Source: Lysinibacillus_B sp042920265
GTDB lineage: Bacteria > Bacillota > Bacilli > Bacillales_A > Planococcaceae
DNA: 64,000 bases
Direction: 5' to 3'
Assembly: GCF_042920265.1 (NCBI RefSeq)
Contig: NZ_JBDQZI010000017.1
Location: forward strand, 18,968 to 82,967
Position 1 is the first letter of the stretch, and every line of letters begins with the position of its first letter. Below the pieces are notes generated by a model that searched no databases, was not told where the DNA came from, and worked only from the letters and a program-made list of their open reading frames with translations. Both the position numbers and the translations under genes were made by a program. Shown piece after piece: positions 17,978 through 27,287 of the stretch.

Positions 17978-18754
17978 TTAATGACAGTCCCAATTATATA
18001 GTACACGGTCAAAACGTTTATGAATTAAATCTGCTTTAGAGATAAAGAAATTGCCAACCCCTACATCTCCCCACATAATATCAAAGTCATCATCCGTATC
18101 GAGTTGGAATAATAAAATGAGCTGTTCTTGATAATCTCCATACTCTCTTGGGTCTGCTTGTGTAAAGTACGGATATCCACCGATTTTATGTCCCTGCGTT
18201 TCAAGCTCTTCAAAATACAAATCGTGTAACTCGTATGAATCATCTTCAATACCGATCACTTGATCAAATCGAAAATCACTTAACGTCATCGGCTCTTCCG
18301 CTACATGAAATGTCATGCTATAAGAATGATCAAAATCAAATGGTCCATATTGTTCTTCATCCGTTTCTAAAAACGCAAAATCTGTTAGTAGTTTACTCTC
18401 ATCATCTACAATCGTTTCATGGTACAGTACACGGAAATTTTTTTGACTTTGTCCGTTATCAAAATCTAGACCCATCACATCATCTAATGGATGAATATAA
18501 AATTGTAAAATGCCTTGCTGTGGGAAATCATGTAATACTGGAGGAACCTCCGCAAAGTTAATTTGTGCAAGCAAGCGAAGTGGTTGCCCGTCTTCGCCTA
18601 GTGGATAAGCATCTTCCGCTAAAAAATAAGGTGTCCCCCCTACTTTACTACTAAACCGATGCGTTTCTTCATCTGATAAAGTAATGCGTACAACTGTATC
18701 TAACGTTTGTTCAATTTTTGTACGATAAGATTCTAACGCAACTGGAAAACTCAC
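17978..18754 (-). CDS. DUF1963 (YwqG-like) protein
   Basis: A 258-residue soluble acidic protein. The segments KVGGTPYFLAEDAYP, LLAQINFAEVP, GILQFYIHPLDD and KIGGYPYFTQADPRE are the usual DUF1963 landmarks. Biochemical function is not known to me. I prefer GTG at 18754, with AAGGGGG about 5 bases upstream. The ATG at 18775 lies before that site. No neighbour shares its direction closely. Confidence 0.75.
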   Translation of the reverse strand: MSFPVALESYRTKIEQTLDTVVRITLSDEETHRFSSKVGGTPYFLAEDAYPLGEDGQPLRLLAQINFAEVPPVLHDFPQQGILQFYIHPLDDVMGLDFDNGQSQKNFRVLYHETIVDDESKLLTDFAFLETDEEQYGPFDFDHSYSMTFHVAEEPMTLSDFRFDQVIGIEDDSYELHDLYFEELETQGHKIGGYPYFTQADPREYGDYQEQLILLFQLDTDDDFDIMWGDVGVGNFFISKADLIHKRFDRVLYNWDCH

Positions 18755-18985
18755 AATATTATCCCCCTTCACCATACTATTTCCTTTATTGTAATATAAA
18801 CAAACATCGAAATCAAACGTTTGTTCTCTTTTTGTTTTAACCTCAGATGAAAGAACATATTAATAGACAGAATTTTTCATTAGCTAATGTTGGTAGTTGT
18901 ACGTGTGCTCTTTTTTTTATTCATTTAAACAGTTATAATGGTTAATGGTTTGAAATAATATTATTTTTCTGGGGGGAAAAATAGA

Positions 18986-20527
18986 ATGACATACTTACAA
19001 ACTTTGGAAAAAAGCCTATATAATTTAGTGACTGAAACGTCTACTAACTTACCAAAAGACGTTCGTCGTGCGATTAAAGCGGCAAAAGAAGCAGAAAACG
19101 CTGGTACACGTGCAGCCATGTCTTTAGACACAATTACAACAAACATCGTAATGGCTGAAGATAACGTTTCTCCAATCTGTCAAGATACAGGTCTGCCAAC
19201 ATTTAAGGTGTACACTCCTGTAGGTGTCAACCAAATCGAGATCAAAAAAGCAATCCAAAACGCGATCGCTAACGCAACAGGTGATGCAAAATTACGTCCA
19301 AACTCAGTAGATTCTTTAACTGGTAAAAACTCTGGTAATAATATCGGTGCTGGCCTTCCAGTTGTTAAATTTGAACAATGGGAAAACGATTACATTACAG
19401 TAAAGCTGATCCTTAAAGGTGGCGGCTGTGAAAATAAAAATATCCAATACTCACTTCCATGTGAATTAGAAGGTCTTGGCCGCGCTGGTCGTGACTTAGA
19501 CGGTATCCGTAAATGTATCCTACACTCAGTATGGCAAGCTCAGGGGCAAGGTTGTTCAGCTGGCTTCATCGGTGTAGGTATCGGTGGTGACCGTTCTGCT
19601 GGTTACGATCTTGCAAAAGAACAATTATTCCGTCATGTAGATGATGTAAACCCAATCGAAGACTTAGCAAAATTAGAAGCTTACATTGTTGAAAAATCAA
19701 ACACATTTGGCGTTGGTACAATGGGCTTCGGTGGTGAAGCAACATTACTTGGCTGTAAAATTGGTGTAATGGACCGCTTACCAGCATCATTCTTCGTATC
19801 AGTAGCTTACAACTGTTGGGCATACCGTCGTATGGCAATCGATATCAACCCAGAAACAGGCGAAATCATCAACTGGCACTACCAAGAAGGTGAAAAAATC
19901 ACTTTCCGCGACGAAGAACAAACAGCTGCTACAACGGACAATAAAGTAGTAGAACTTGTTGCACCAATCACAGAAGAACAAATTCGCGAACTTAAAGTTG
20001 GTGATGTAGTGAAAATCACGGGCCGTATGTACACTGGCCGTGACGCAATCCACCACCACTTAATCGGAGAAGGCGTCGAAGCTCCTGTTGATTTAAATGG
20101 TCAAATTATTTACCACTGTGGTCCTGTTATGGCAAAAGACGAAGAGGGTAATTGGACAGTTAAGGCTGCTGGTCCAACAACATCTATCCGTGAGGAGCCA
20201 TACCAAGGCGATATTATGAAAAAATTCGGTATCCGTGCCGTTATGGGTAAAGGCGGTATGGGTCCAAAAACACTTGCTGCACTTAAAGAGCACGGTGGCG
20301 TCTACTTAAACGCAATCGGTGGTGCTGCTCAGTACTATGCTGACTGCATCAAATCAGTAGACGGCGTAGACTTAATGGAATTCGGTATTCCTGAAGCAAT
20401 GTGGCACTTATCAGTTGAAGGGTTTACAGCAGTTGTAACAATGGATTCCCACGGGAACTCATTACACGCTGATGTAGAAAAATCTTCATTAGATAAATTA
20501 GCAATGCATGCAGAGCGTGTCTTCTAA
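18986..20527 (+). CDS. Fumarate hydratase, class I (4Fe-4S)
   Basis: A 513-residue TCA cycle enzyme that hydrates fumarate to malate. The alpha-type N-terminal domain has likely cluster cysteines in SPICQDTGLP (C65), GGGCENKN (C148) and LLGCKIGVMDRLP (C257), with GVGIGGDRSAGYDLAKEQLF between. The beta-type C-terminal domain has TGRDAIHHHL and GPTTSIREEPYQ. Alpha and beta parts are fused, as in E. coli FumA/FumB. B. subtilis instead has an oxygen-stable class II enzyme. GGGGGG lies upstream of the ATG, and a strong terminator follows. Confidence 0.93.
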   Translation: MTYLQTLEKSLYNLVTETSTNLPKDVRRAIKAAKEAENAGTRAAMSLDTITTNIVMAEDNVSPICQDTGLPTFKVYTPVGVNQIEIKKAIQNAIANATGDAKLRPNSVDSLTGKNSGNNIGAGLPVVKFEQWENDYITVKLILKGGGCENKNIQYSLPCELEGLGRAGRDLDGIRKCILHSVWQAQGQGCSAGFIGVGIGGDRSAGYDLAKEQLFRHVDDVNPIEDLAKLEAYIVEKSNTFGVGTMGFGGEATLLGCKIGVMDRLPASFFVSVAYNCWAYRRMAIDINPETGEIINWHYQEGEKITFRDEEQTAATTDNKVVELVAPITEEQIRELKVGDVVKITGRMYTGRDAIHHHLIGEGVEAPVDLNGQIIYHCGPVMAKDEEGNWTVKAAGPTTSIREEPYQGDIMKKFGIRAVMGKGGMGPKTLAALKEHGGVYLNAIGGAAQYYADCIKSVDGVDLMEFGIPEAMWHLSVEGFTAVVTMDSHGNSLHADVEKSSLDKLAMHAERVF

Positions 20528-20544
20528 TTTAATCATTGAATACA

Positions 20545-20586
20545 AAAAACTCGTAACGAAAAATTTTCGTTACGAGTTTTTTATTG
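20545..20586 (+). terminator. Terminator after the fumarase gene
   Basis: An inverted repeat of at least 15 bp (AACTCGTAACGAAAA and complement), almost no loop, then TTTTTT. Confidence 0.9.
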
Positions 20587-20617
20587 CAATCCTTTTCCAA
20601 AAGATGTATCCTTTTAT

Positions 20618-20632
20618 TTATAATAATTATAA
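20618..20632 (+). promoter_or_regulatory. PerR box (exact consensus)
   Basis: TTATAATAATTATAA, an exact match to the PerR operator consensus TTATAATNATTATAA. It lies 95 bases before the metal ATPase start and after the fumarase terminator, so it should control the ATPase. PerR is the Fur-family peroxide sensor of Bacillales. Confidence 0.75.
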
Positions 20633-20726
20633 AAAAATAATAAATAAAAATAAATGAAATCTTTTATCAATTAGCTTGAAATAAAGGTTTTGATACTGAA
20701 TTTCATTATCAAGGAGGTCTTTTGAG

Positions 20727-22625
20727 ATGGATCCTAATCGAGAAAACTTATCATTAATTGAGAAAACAAAAGAACATATTGAACTGATTGCCGCGCTGAC
20801 AGCAGGTATTATTTTGTTACTCGCTTGGCGCATGGATTCAATTGGACTTGAAACAGCAGCGATCATTTCTTATATTGCCGCCTATGCTATCGGTGGTTTC
20901 GCAAAAGCAAAGGAAGGCATAACAGAAACAGTTCAAACGCGTCAACTGAATGTGGAAATTTTAATGATTTTAGCTGCAATCGGTTCAGCCATTATTGGTT
21001 ATTGGGTAGAAGGAGCTATTTTAATTTTTATCTTCGCTGTGAGTGGTGCACTTGAAACATACGCCATGAATAAAAGCCACCGCGAAATTTCAGCATTAAT
21101 GGAATTACAACCAGAAGAAGCTTGGCTTGTCCGTGGTGAATTTGAGCCGATCAAAGTAGCGGTAAGCGAATTACAATTAGGCGACCATGTTCTTGTAAAA
21201 CCAGGTGAACGCATTCCTATAGATGGCGTCATTTTTAAAGGGCATTCAACAATCGACGAAGCCGCTATTACAGGTGAATCAATGCCTATCACAAAAGAAA
21301 CAGGCGAGTCTGTATTTGCTGGGACAGTCAATTTAAACGGCGCTTTAACGATTAAAATGACAAAGCGAAATGAAGAAACACTCTTCCAAAAGATTATTAC
21401 GCTTGTTCAGTCAGCACAAAGTGAGAAATCCCCTTCTCAACAATTTATCGAGCGGTTCGAAGGCATTTATGTAAAAGGCGTATTAGTTACAGTAGGACTA
21501 ATGCTATTTTTACCGCATTATGTAGTGGGCTGGGATTGGTCAACAACGTTTTATCGTGCCATGGTATTACTTGTAGTTGCTTCTCCGTGTGCGCTGGTGG
21601 CATCTGTTATGCCTGCAACGTTAGCAGCCATTTCAAATGGCGCACGCAATGGTATTTTATTTAAAGGTGGTGTTCACCTTGAACACTTTGGCCATTTAAA
21701 AGCATTAGCAGTCGATAAAACAGGGACACTGACAGAAGGAAAACCCGTTGTAACAGATTTTTTAGTACGAGATCAGATTACAACTGAAGAGGCGCTAGCC
21801 ATTTTAGCCACGATTGAGGATCAGTCTACTCACCCACTTGCTGAAGCTATTTCCCGTTATGCAGATGGGCTGCATATTACGCGTAGTAGAAACGTAACAA
21901 TTCAAGATATACCTGGTCACGGACTTGAAGCAACAGTAGATGACGTACAGTATAAAGTTGGTAAACCTGAATTTATTGGGCGCGACGAAGCAGAGCAGTT
22001 TGCTGACGGCGCATTAAATCGTCTCGCATCTGAAGGGAAAACAGTTATTTTCATTCGAGATGAATCGGGCATTTTAGCTGCTGCCGCATTGAAAGATACC
22101 GTGCGGGAAGAAGCAAAAATGGCTATCAGCGCTTTACAAGAACTTGGTATCCACGTTGTCATGTTGACTGGAGACAATAAGCATACAGCAAGTGTTATTG
22201 CACATGAATCTGGTGTAAATGATTTTGTAGCTGAATGCTTACCTGAAACAAAGGTAGACTATATCAAACAATACAATGAACAATATCACTATGTTGGTAT
22301 GGTGGGTGATGGTATTAACGATGCGCCCGCTTTGGCAACAGCTTCTGTTGGTATCGCTATGGGTGGCGGTACTGATGTAGCGCTCGAAACAGCAGACGTT
22401 GTATTAATGAAAAATAATTTATCGAAAATTGCCTATGCCGTACGTATGTCCCGAAAAATGCAACGCATTGTAAAACAAAATATGTTTTTCTCGATTGCTG
22501 TGATTATTTTGCTCATCATTTCTAACTTCTTTCAAGCGATTAACTTACCGCTTGGTGTCATCGGACATGAAGGTAGCACCATCTTAGTTATTTTAAACGG
22601 ATTACGTATGTTAAGAAATATGTAA
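20727..22625 (+). CDS. pfeT: P1B-4 type metal-exporting ATPase (PfeT/ZosA-like)
   Basis: A 632-residue heavy-metal P-type ATPase without an N-terminal metal-binding domain. It shows SPC in the metal-binding helix (286-288), the phosphorylated Asp in DKTGT (330), TGES in the actuator domain, STHPLAEAI with the HP motif, and MVGDGINDAPALA. The late HEGST (614-618) followed by LNGLRML is the P1B-4 signature; this class moves Fe2+, Co2+ or Zn2+ rather than copper. B. subtilis ZosA was reassigned as PfeT, a PerR-regulated ferrous efflux pump. The perfect PerR box upstream supports the same role. AAGGAGG precedes the ATG. Confidence 0.85.
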   Translation: MDPNRENLSLIEKTKEHIELIAALTAGIILLLAWRMDSIGLETAAIISYIAAYAIGGFAKAKEGITETVQTRQLNVEILMILAAIGSAIIGYWVEGAILIFIFAVSGALETYAMNKSHREISALMELQPEEAWLVRGEFEPIKVAVSELQLGDHVLVKPGERIPIDGVIFKGHSTIDEAAITGESMPITKETGESVFAGTVNLNGALTIKMTKRNEETLFQKIITLVQSAQSEKSPSQQFIERFEGIYVKGVLVTVGLMLFLPHYVVGWDWSTTFYRAMVLLVVASPCALVASVMPATLAAISNGARNGILFKGGVHLEHFGHLKALAVDKTGTLTEGKPVVTDFLVRDQITTEEALAILATIEDQSTHPLAEAISRYADGLHITRSRNVTIQDIPGHGLEATVDDVQYKVGKPEFIGRDEAEQFADGALNRLASEGKTVIFIRDESGILAAAALKDTVREEAKMAISALQELGIHVVMLTGDNKHTASVIAHESGVNDFVAECLPETKVDYIKQYNEQYHYVGMVGDGINDAPALATASVGIAMGGGTDVALETADVVLMKNNLSKIAYAVRMSRKMQRIVKQNMFFSIAVIILLIISNFFQAINLPLGVIGHEGSTILVILNGLRMLRNM

Positions 22626-22662
22626 AAAGCGAGCAGGGGGTTTGTCCCCTACTCGCTTTTTA
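22624..22662. terminator. Bidirectional terminator between the ATPase and brkB-type genes
   Basis: AAAAGCGAG-x-AGGGG pairs with CCCCT-x-CTCGCTTTT; T-rich on both exits. Confidence 0.85.
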
Positions 22663-23601
22663 ACATTCTTGAGAATCGATGCTTGTATTATTTATTTTGC
22701 TCATTTGCCTCTTCTTCACTACAACATTGATTAATCCGCCCAAAATTAAAATCATCCCTGTAAAATAAAGCCATAGCATTAACACGATTACACCACCGAT
22801 GCTACCATATGTCGCACTATAATTGCCAAAATTATTAACATAAAATGAAAATCCATACGTTAAAATAAGCCAGCCTACTGTAGCAAAAATAGCGCCAGGT
22901 AATACGCTAACACACTTTAAACGTGGGTTTGTGTTCGGAACAATCCAATACATGATGACCATAATAAGAAAAATCATAAGCGGTGGTATTAACCATCGAA
23001 ACGTATTCCAAATCGATTCAAATGAATTCGCTACACCGATATAAGAAAATAATAAGTTCCCGATTTGCTTACCGAAAACCGGAAATACGAGCGCTATTAA
23101 AATAATGAAAACAAAAGCGAATGTAAAGAGCAGTGACCAAGTTCGGTGCAAAACACCTACTTGTGCCTCTACCTCATACGCTTGATTTAACGCCTTCATT
23201 AATGCATTAATCCCTTTAGAAGCGGACCAAATCGTGCCGATAATCCCGATAGAAAGTAAACCACTATTTTGATGTGTTAGCACTTGCATTAATGTTCCCT
23301 CAATCAGGGAGTATACCTCTTCTGGCATTACATCGCCTAAAAACAAAAAGACGTGCTCCTGCTTTAAATTTAAGTATGGGAGCAGCGTCACCATAAAAAT
23401 AAGTAACGGAAAAAATGATAACAAAAAGAAGTAGGCGAGTTGCGCACCCATTCCAGACATATCCACACGTTGAATGCCGACCATTAAATCTTGAAAGAAG
23501 CCTTTTACAGTTGTGCGATCGATTTCAGCTTCCTCTGGTGCTACAAATGATTTTACGAAAGTGACTACTGCATGAGAGGCAGTATTTTTTTGTTCTTTCA
23601 T
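22660..23601 (-). CDS. YihY/BrkB family inner membrane protein
   Basis: A 313-residue membrane protein with about six helices. The family signature GMGAQLAYFFLLSFFPLLIF opens the first segment. GLLSIGIIGTIWSASKGINALMKALN and a late YGSIGGVIVLMLWLYFTGMILILGG also fit. Older annotations call it ribonuclease BN, which is not supported for this family. Its role is unclear; membrane transport has been suggested. It follows the ytxH-type gene by 31 bases in the same direction. Confidence 0.82.
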   Translation of the reverse strand: MKEQKNTASHAVVTFVKSFVAPEEAEIDRTTVKGFFQDLMVGIQRVDMSGMGAQLAYFFLLSFFPLLIFMVTLLPYLNLKQEHVFLFLGDVMPEEVYSLIEGTLMQVLTHQNSGLLSIGIIGTIWSASKGINALMKALNQAYEVEAQVGVLHRTWSLLFTFAFVFIILIALVFPVFGKQIGNLLFSYIGVANSFESIWNTFRWLIPPLMIFLIMVIMYWIVPNTNPRLKCVSVLPGAIFATVGWLILTYGFSFYVNNFGNYSATYGSIGGVIVLMLWLYFTGMILILGGLINVVVKKRQMSKINNTSIDSQEC

Positions 23602-23632
23602 AAAGGTTCACCCCTTCTTCAAAACACCTGCA

Positions 23633-23962
23633 CTATGCATCTGCATCTTTTTTCGAAAAAGCCTCTTTTGTTTCCGTTACAAGACTCATGACTGTTTGAG
23701 GTAACGCTTTTGCGTCTTCAATTTTTGTCATAACTACATCCATATTTTGCTGAGTTGACGAATAGACAGATTGGAATTGCTCTACCTTTGTTTCGAGAAG
23801 TTGCATGAATTCATCACGATTTTGTGTATAGTACGTTACTGTATCTTTCATTTTTTTTGATGTTTCGATTGTGTGCTCACGCGTTGCTTTGTCTAGCATA
23901 CTAATCGCAGCGCCTGCCACAGCACCGATTAAAATTGCAGGTACTAACTTACTTTTCACCAT
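23633..23962 (-). CDS. YtxH domain-containing protein
   Basis: A 109-residue protein with one N-terminal membrane helix (LVPAILIGAVAGAAISML) followed by a long helical, probably coiled-coil, cytoplasmic region (TSKKMKDTVTYYTQNRDEF onward). YtxH-like proteins are often linked to general stress response in Bacillales. GGGGAGG precedes the ATG. It is first in a two-gene unit with the BrkB-type protein, suggesting an envelope or stress role. Confidence 0.7.
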   Translation of the reverse strand: MVKSKLVPAILIGAVAGAAISMLDKATREHTIETSKKMKDTVTYYTQNRDEFMQLLETKVEQFQSVYSSTQQNMDVVMTKIEDAKALPQTVMSLVTETKEAFSKKDADA

Positions 23963-24071
23963 AGCTATTCCTCCCCTATGTCCTTTTATGCTGAATACAT
24001 TGTATCAAAAGATGATGCTATGTTTATTTTAAACAGTTTTGCACCTTTTTGAAAGTAATGGGCAAGTAAAT

Positions 24072-24773
24072 TTACTCTTCATAAAGCATTTTTTTCGTCA
24101 TACCACCATCAATGATGATATTTGTGCCCGTAATAAAATTATTTTCTGGATTCGTTAAATATAAACATGCTTGCGCAATATCTTCAGGTTTTCCAACGCG
24201 CCTTGATAAATGTTGCTCATGATCGATTGCTCGTAAACCTTCATAATTTTGTGTTTCAATCCACCCTGGTGAAATACAATTCACCGTAATACGTTGCTTC
24301 GCAAAAGATGCGGCAAGTGCATGTGTCAATGCTATGATACCACCTTTACTGGCTGCATATGCCTCTGTATAAAGCTCCGATTGAAAAGCCCGTGTAGAAG
24401 CCATCGATACAATTGCTCCCCCCTTCATATATTTTGAAGCTTCACGTGCACATAAAAATGCACTGCGCAAATTAGTATTCAGTACATCATCCCATACCTC
24501 AAGTGAAAGTTCTGTTGGTGATGTGACAACAAATTTCCCAGCATTATTAATTAATATATCGATTGAACCGAATTGCTCAACGGTTTGTGCCATTAAAGCC
24601 TGTATCTCCTGCTCACTTTTGACATCTGTTCGGATAAAATGCATTGTTGTATCCGCTGGTTCCTGTAAATCTGCTACGATTACAACGGCTCCTTGCTCAA
24701 CATATTTCTGTGCAATCGCACGTCCAATTCCTTGTGCACCGCCTGTGACAATGACTACTTTATTTTTAAACAT
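24072..24773 (-). CDS. Short-chain dehydrogenase/reductase
   Basis: A 233-residue classical SDR: cofactor motif TGGAQGIGRAIA, the structural INNAGKF (NNAG motif), catalytic Ser near IVSMASTRAFQSE, and YxxxK in YAASKGG. The C-terminal TNPENNFITGTNIIIDGG is typical. An Asp after the second strand (VADLQEP) suggests NAD(H) preference. The substrate is unknown. GGAAGGAGG lies upstream; the gene stands alone. Confidence 0.85.
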   Translation of the reverse strand: MFKNKVVIVTGGAQGIGRAIAQKYVEQGAVVIVADLQEPADTTMHFIRTDVKSEQEIQALMAQTVEQFGSIDILINNAGKFVVTSPTELSLEVWDDVLNTNLRSAFLCAREASKYMKGGAIVSMASTRAFQSELYTEAYAASKGGIIALTHALAASFAKQRITVNCISPGWIETQNYEGLRAIDHEQHLSRRVGKPEDIAQACLYLTNPENNFITGTNIIIDGGMTKKMLYEE

Positions 24774-24896
24774 CGAACCGCCTCCTTCCTCGCAAACGTA
24801 TCACGTATTCAGCTGATTTTCAAACGGATTAGGAGTTGACTTTACTATAACAAAATGAAATGATATGTTCGTACACGCAGAAAGGTAGGTTAGATT

Positions 24897-25118
24897 ATGG
24901 ATTTATCTACACCATCACAAGACAATGTTGTTTATATGATTGAACAAATGAAAGAAAAGCTTCGTATGGTAAATGTGGATGCAATGAAGCCCGAACATTT
25001 CAGCGAAGAAAACTATGAAGATTTACTCTATTTATATGAAATGGTTATGAAGCGAGATTCATTTACACCAAGTGAAATGCAGGCAATTGTCGCAGAACTT
25101 GGCTCATTCCGCAAATAA
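24897..25118 (+). CDS. DUF1128/UPF0435 protein (YfkK-like)
   Basis: A 73-residue acidic helical protein. The NVVYMIEQMKEKLRMVN start, FSEENYEDLLYLYEMVM and late FTPSEMQAIVAELG match the UPF0435 family (B. subtilis YfkK). No function is known to me. AAAGGTAGG lies before the ATG, and a sigma-A-like TTGACT box is near 24836. Its own terminator follows. Confidence 0.8.
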   Translation: MDLSTPSQDNVVYMIEQMKEKLRMVNVDAMKPEHFSEENYEDLLYLYEMVMKRDSFTPSEMQAIVAELGSFRK

Positions 25119-25155
25119 AAATAGGACGGCTCTAAATTGAGCTGTCCTATTTTTA
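25118..25155 (+). terminator. Terminator after the DUF1128 gene
   Basis: AAATAGGACGGCTC pairs with GAGCTGTCCTATTT (one G-T pair) across a 6-base loop, followed by TT. Confidence 0.85.
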
Positions 25156-25190
25156 TGAAAAAGATTATTTCCTCGGAAATGTTGTCGAAA

Positions 25191-26099
25191 TTACTTATTT
25201 AATGCGACAGCAATCGCCGCACCAATACGCGCATTATTTTTTACAAGCGCAATATTCGCCTCTAGCGATTTCCCTTCCGTTAACTCTTTTACTTTTCCAA
25301 GTAAGAACGGTGTTACTTCTTTTCCAGCAATACCGCGCTCCTCTGCTTCTGTTAATGCACGCTCAATAATGCCGTTAATAAACGCCGCATCCAGTGCCTC
25401 TGCTTCAGGAATTGGGTTTGCAATAACCGCGCCACCACGTAAACCTAAATCCCATTTTGCACGCATCATATTTGCTACTTCTTCTGCTGAATCTGCGCGG
25501 AAATTCACATCGAATTGTGATTCACGTGTATAGAAAGCTGGTAACATATCTGTACCATAACCAATGACAGGTACACCTTTTGTCTCTAAATATTCTAATG
25601 TTAAACCAATATCTAAAATCGATTTAGCACCTGCACAAACAACCGCGACATTTGTCATCGCTAATTCCTCTAAATCAGCAGAAATATCCATCGTTGTTTC
25701 TGCACCGCGGTGCACACCACCGATACCACCCGTCACAAATAACTCGATCCCTGCAAGCTCTGCACAAATCATTGTGGCAGCTACTGTTGTTGCACCTAAT
25801 TTTTTCGTTGCTAGTAAATAACCTAAGTCACGACGAGATGCTTTGGCAACCCCTTGCGCGTTCCCGAACATTTCTAATTCTTCGTCTGATAAACCGATTT
25901 TAATTTGTCCATCGATTAATGCAATGGTTGCAGGCACCGCACCGTTTTCACGAATAATTTGCTCTACTTCACGTGCTGTTTGTACATTTTGTGGATAAGG
26001 CATACCGTGCGAAATGATCGTTGATTCAAGTGCAACGATTGGTAAGCCCTTCTCTTTTGCTTCTAATACTTCTTGTGAATAAGATAAATATTGTTTCAT
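25191..26099 (-). CDS. psuG: Pseudouridine-5'-phosphate glycosidase
   Basis: A 302-residue enzyme that splits pseudouridine 5'-phosphate into uracil and ribose 5-phosphate. It carries the family marks ALESTIISHGMPYPQN, VTGGIGGVHRG, VVCAGAKSILDI and GGAVIANPIPE. ATG 26099 is preceded by GGAGGGAATC and overlaps the kinase stop (TAATG, one shared base), so translation is coupled. Together with the upstream kinase it forms a complete pseudouridine salvage pathway for RNA turnover products. Confidence 0.92.
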   Translation of the reverse strand: MKQYLSYSQEVLEAKEKGLPIVALESTIISHGMPYPQNVQTAREVEQIIRENGAVPATIALIDGQIKIGLSDEELEMFGNAQGVAKASRRDLGYLLATKKLGATTVAATMICAELAGIELFVTGGIGGVHRGAETTMDISADLEELAMTNVAVVCAGAKSILDIGLTLEYLETKGVPVIGYGTDMLPAFYTRESQFDVNFRADSAEEVANMMRAKWDLGLRGGAVIANPIPEAEALDAAFINGIIERALTEAEERGIAGKEVTPFLLGKVKELTEGKSLEANIALVKNNARIGAAIAVALNK

Positions 26100-27187
26100 T
26101 ATGATTCCCTCCAAATAGTTAATTCATTTGATGATAAATCTTCCCGAACGGTTGTATCGCATTGTAATGTTTTGGATGCATTATATAGCCCGAAGCGTAC
26201 CGCATCGATAAACGGCTCTCCATGTAATGCAGCATGTAAAAAAGCACTTACAAAGGCATCCCCGGCTCCTGTTACATCAATAATGGTTTCGATGGCTATT
26301 GCATATAATCGTTCGATTCTTTCCTTACTTCCTACAACGACACCTGCACCACCAAGCGTTAACACGACATGCTCTGCACCTTTAGCTAACAAATCACGAA
26401 CCGCCAATTCGTAGTCTTCCTCTGTTTGTAATGGGCGCGATAAATACGTTTCCGCTTCATCACGATTGCAAATAAAGTATGTGACACCTGTTAAATCTCC
26501 AGGCATACGACTCATTTTCGGTGAGGATACGGGTACAATAACAAATGGAATCGTTCGTAATTTAGCGAGCGCTAATGCATATTCGACCGCTTCTTGTGGG
26601 CAGTTTAAATCTACGACAATACATTTGGCATCAAGTATACGCGTTTCATGTTTACTCATTAGCCCTGGCAGTAACTCATCATAAATCGCCATATCCGCCA
26701 TCGCAATAACTAATTCACCATCACGACTTAGTACAGCTGAGTATGAGCCTGTTGAGTGTTCCTGTAACGTTGCGGTCATTTCAAATGACATAAATTCTTC
26801 TGAATGCTGTTTTATTTTTTCTGCATCCGCATCTTCACCTAGTACCGTCATTAACTTAACGTCATTACCAAGCCTACCTAAGTTCTCTGCAATATTACGG
26901 GCTACACCACCGACGCTAGTTGTGACATTTGTAGGGTTCGATGTGGCTAATTGCACAGCACCTTCTACGTGAAATTTCCGATCCACATTGGCTCCACCAA
27001 TGGTGATAATCGCTTGCCTTTTCGGTAAAACGTAAGCACGACCTACAATTTCCCCTTTCCTAATTAGCGAGGATACTGTATTCGCCAGTGCTGGCCTAGA
27101 CATCCCTAGTCTTTCCGACATTTCCTGTTGCGATAAATACGGATTTTCTTGTATTAATCGCAATACAAGTTGCTCTTTTTCATTCAA
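26099..27187 (-). CDS. psuK: Pseudouridine kinase with N-terminal helix-turn-helix
   Basis: About 362 residues. An N-terminal winged helix-turn-helix (about 1-55: QQEMSERLGMSRPALANTVS as recognition part) is joined to a PfkB-family kinase (IITIGGANVDRKF, GGVARNIAENLGRLG, catalytic DVTGAGDAF). It phosphorylates pseudouridine for PsuG. The HTH suggests self-regulation. The start is uncertain: TTG 27187 has GAGG 8 bases upstream, while GTG 27196 overlaps that site. Two matched palindromes just upstream are candidate operators. Confidence 0.85.
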   Translation of the reverse strand: MNEKEQLVLRLIQENPYLSQQEMSERLGMSRPALANTVSSLIRKGEIVGRAYVLPKRQAIITIGGANVDRKFHVEGAVQLATSNPTNVTTSVGGVARNIAENLGRLGNDVKLMTVLGEDADAEKIKQHSEEFMSFEMTATLQEHSTGSYSAVLSRDGELVIAMADMAIYDELLPGLMSKHETRILDAKCIVVDLNCPQEAVEYALALAKLRTIPFVIVPVSSPKMSRMPGDLTGVTYFICNRDEAETYLSRPLQTEEDYELAVRDLLAKGAEHVVLTLGGAGVVVGSKERIERLYAIAIETIIDVTGAGDAFVSAFLHAALHGEPFIDAVRFGLYNASKTLQCDTTVREDLSSNELTIWRES

Positions 27188-27204
27188 GGTATTCACCTCA
27201 ATTC

Positions 27205-27235
27205 AAACATTTGTTTATATAATAAACTTTTGTTT
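27205..27235. promoter_or_regulatory. Twin AAAC-N4-GTTT operator-like sites before psuK
   Basis: AAACATTTGTTT (27205-27216) and AAACTTTTGTTT (27224-27235), 19 bases apart start to start, about two helical turns. They lie between the motB terminator and the psuK start, where a promoter should be, and fit binding by a dimeric winged-helix protein. Confidence 0.5.
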
Positions 27236-27250
27236 ATAAAAATGCAAATA

Positions 27251-27286
27251 AAAACAGCAAACCTATTTTAGTTTGCTGTTTTTTTG
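27251..27286 (-). terminator. Terminator of the motAB operon
   Basis: A 12-bp stem AAAACAGCAAAC/GTTTGCTGTTTT with an 8-base loop. The minus-strand exit is T-rich. Confidence 0.8.
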
Positions 27287-27287
27287 C

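Noticed and set aside
18773..18779. CATACTA on the plus strand near the DUF1963 gene
   Set aside because: It faces away from that gene and the next plus-strand gene is 200 bases on; no -35 at the right distance.
22660..23601. Ribonuclease BN annotation for the YihY/BrkB protein
   Set aside because: The sequence is a polytopic membrane protein without nuclease motifs; the name comes from an old misassignment.
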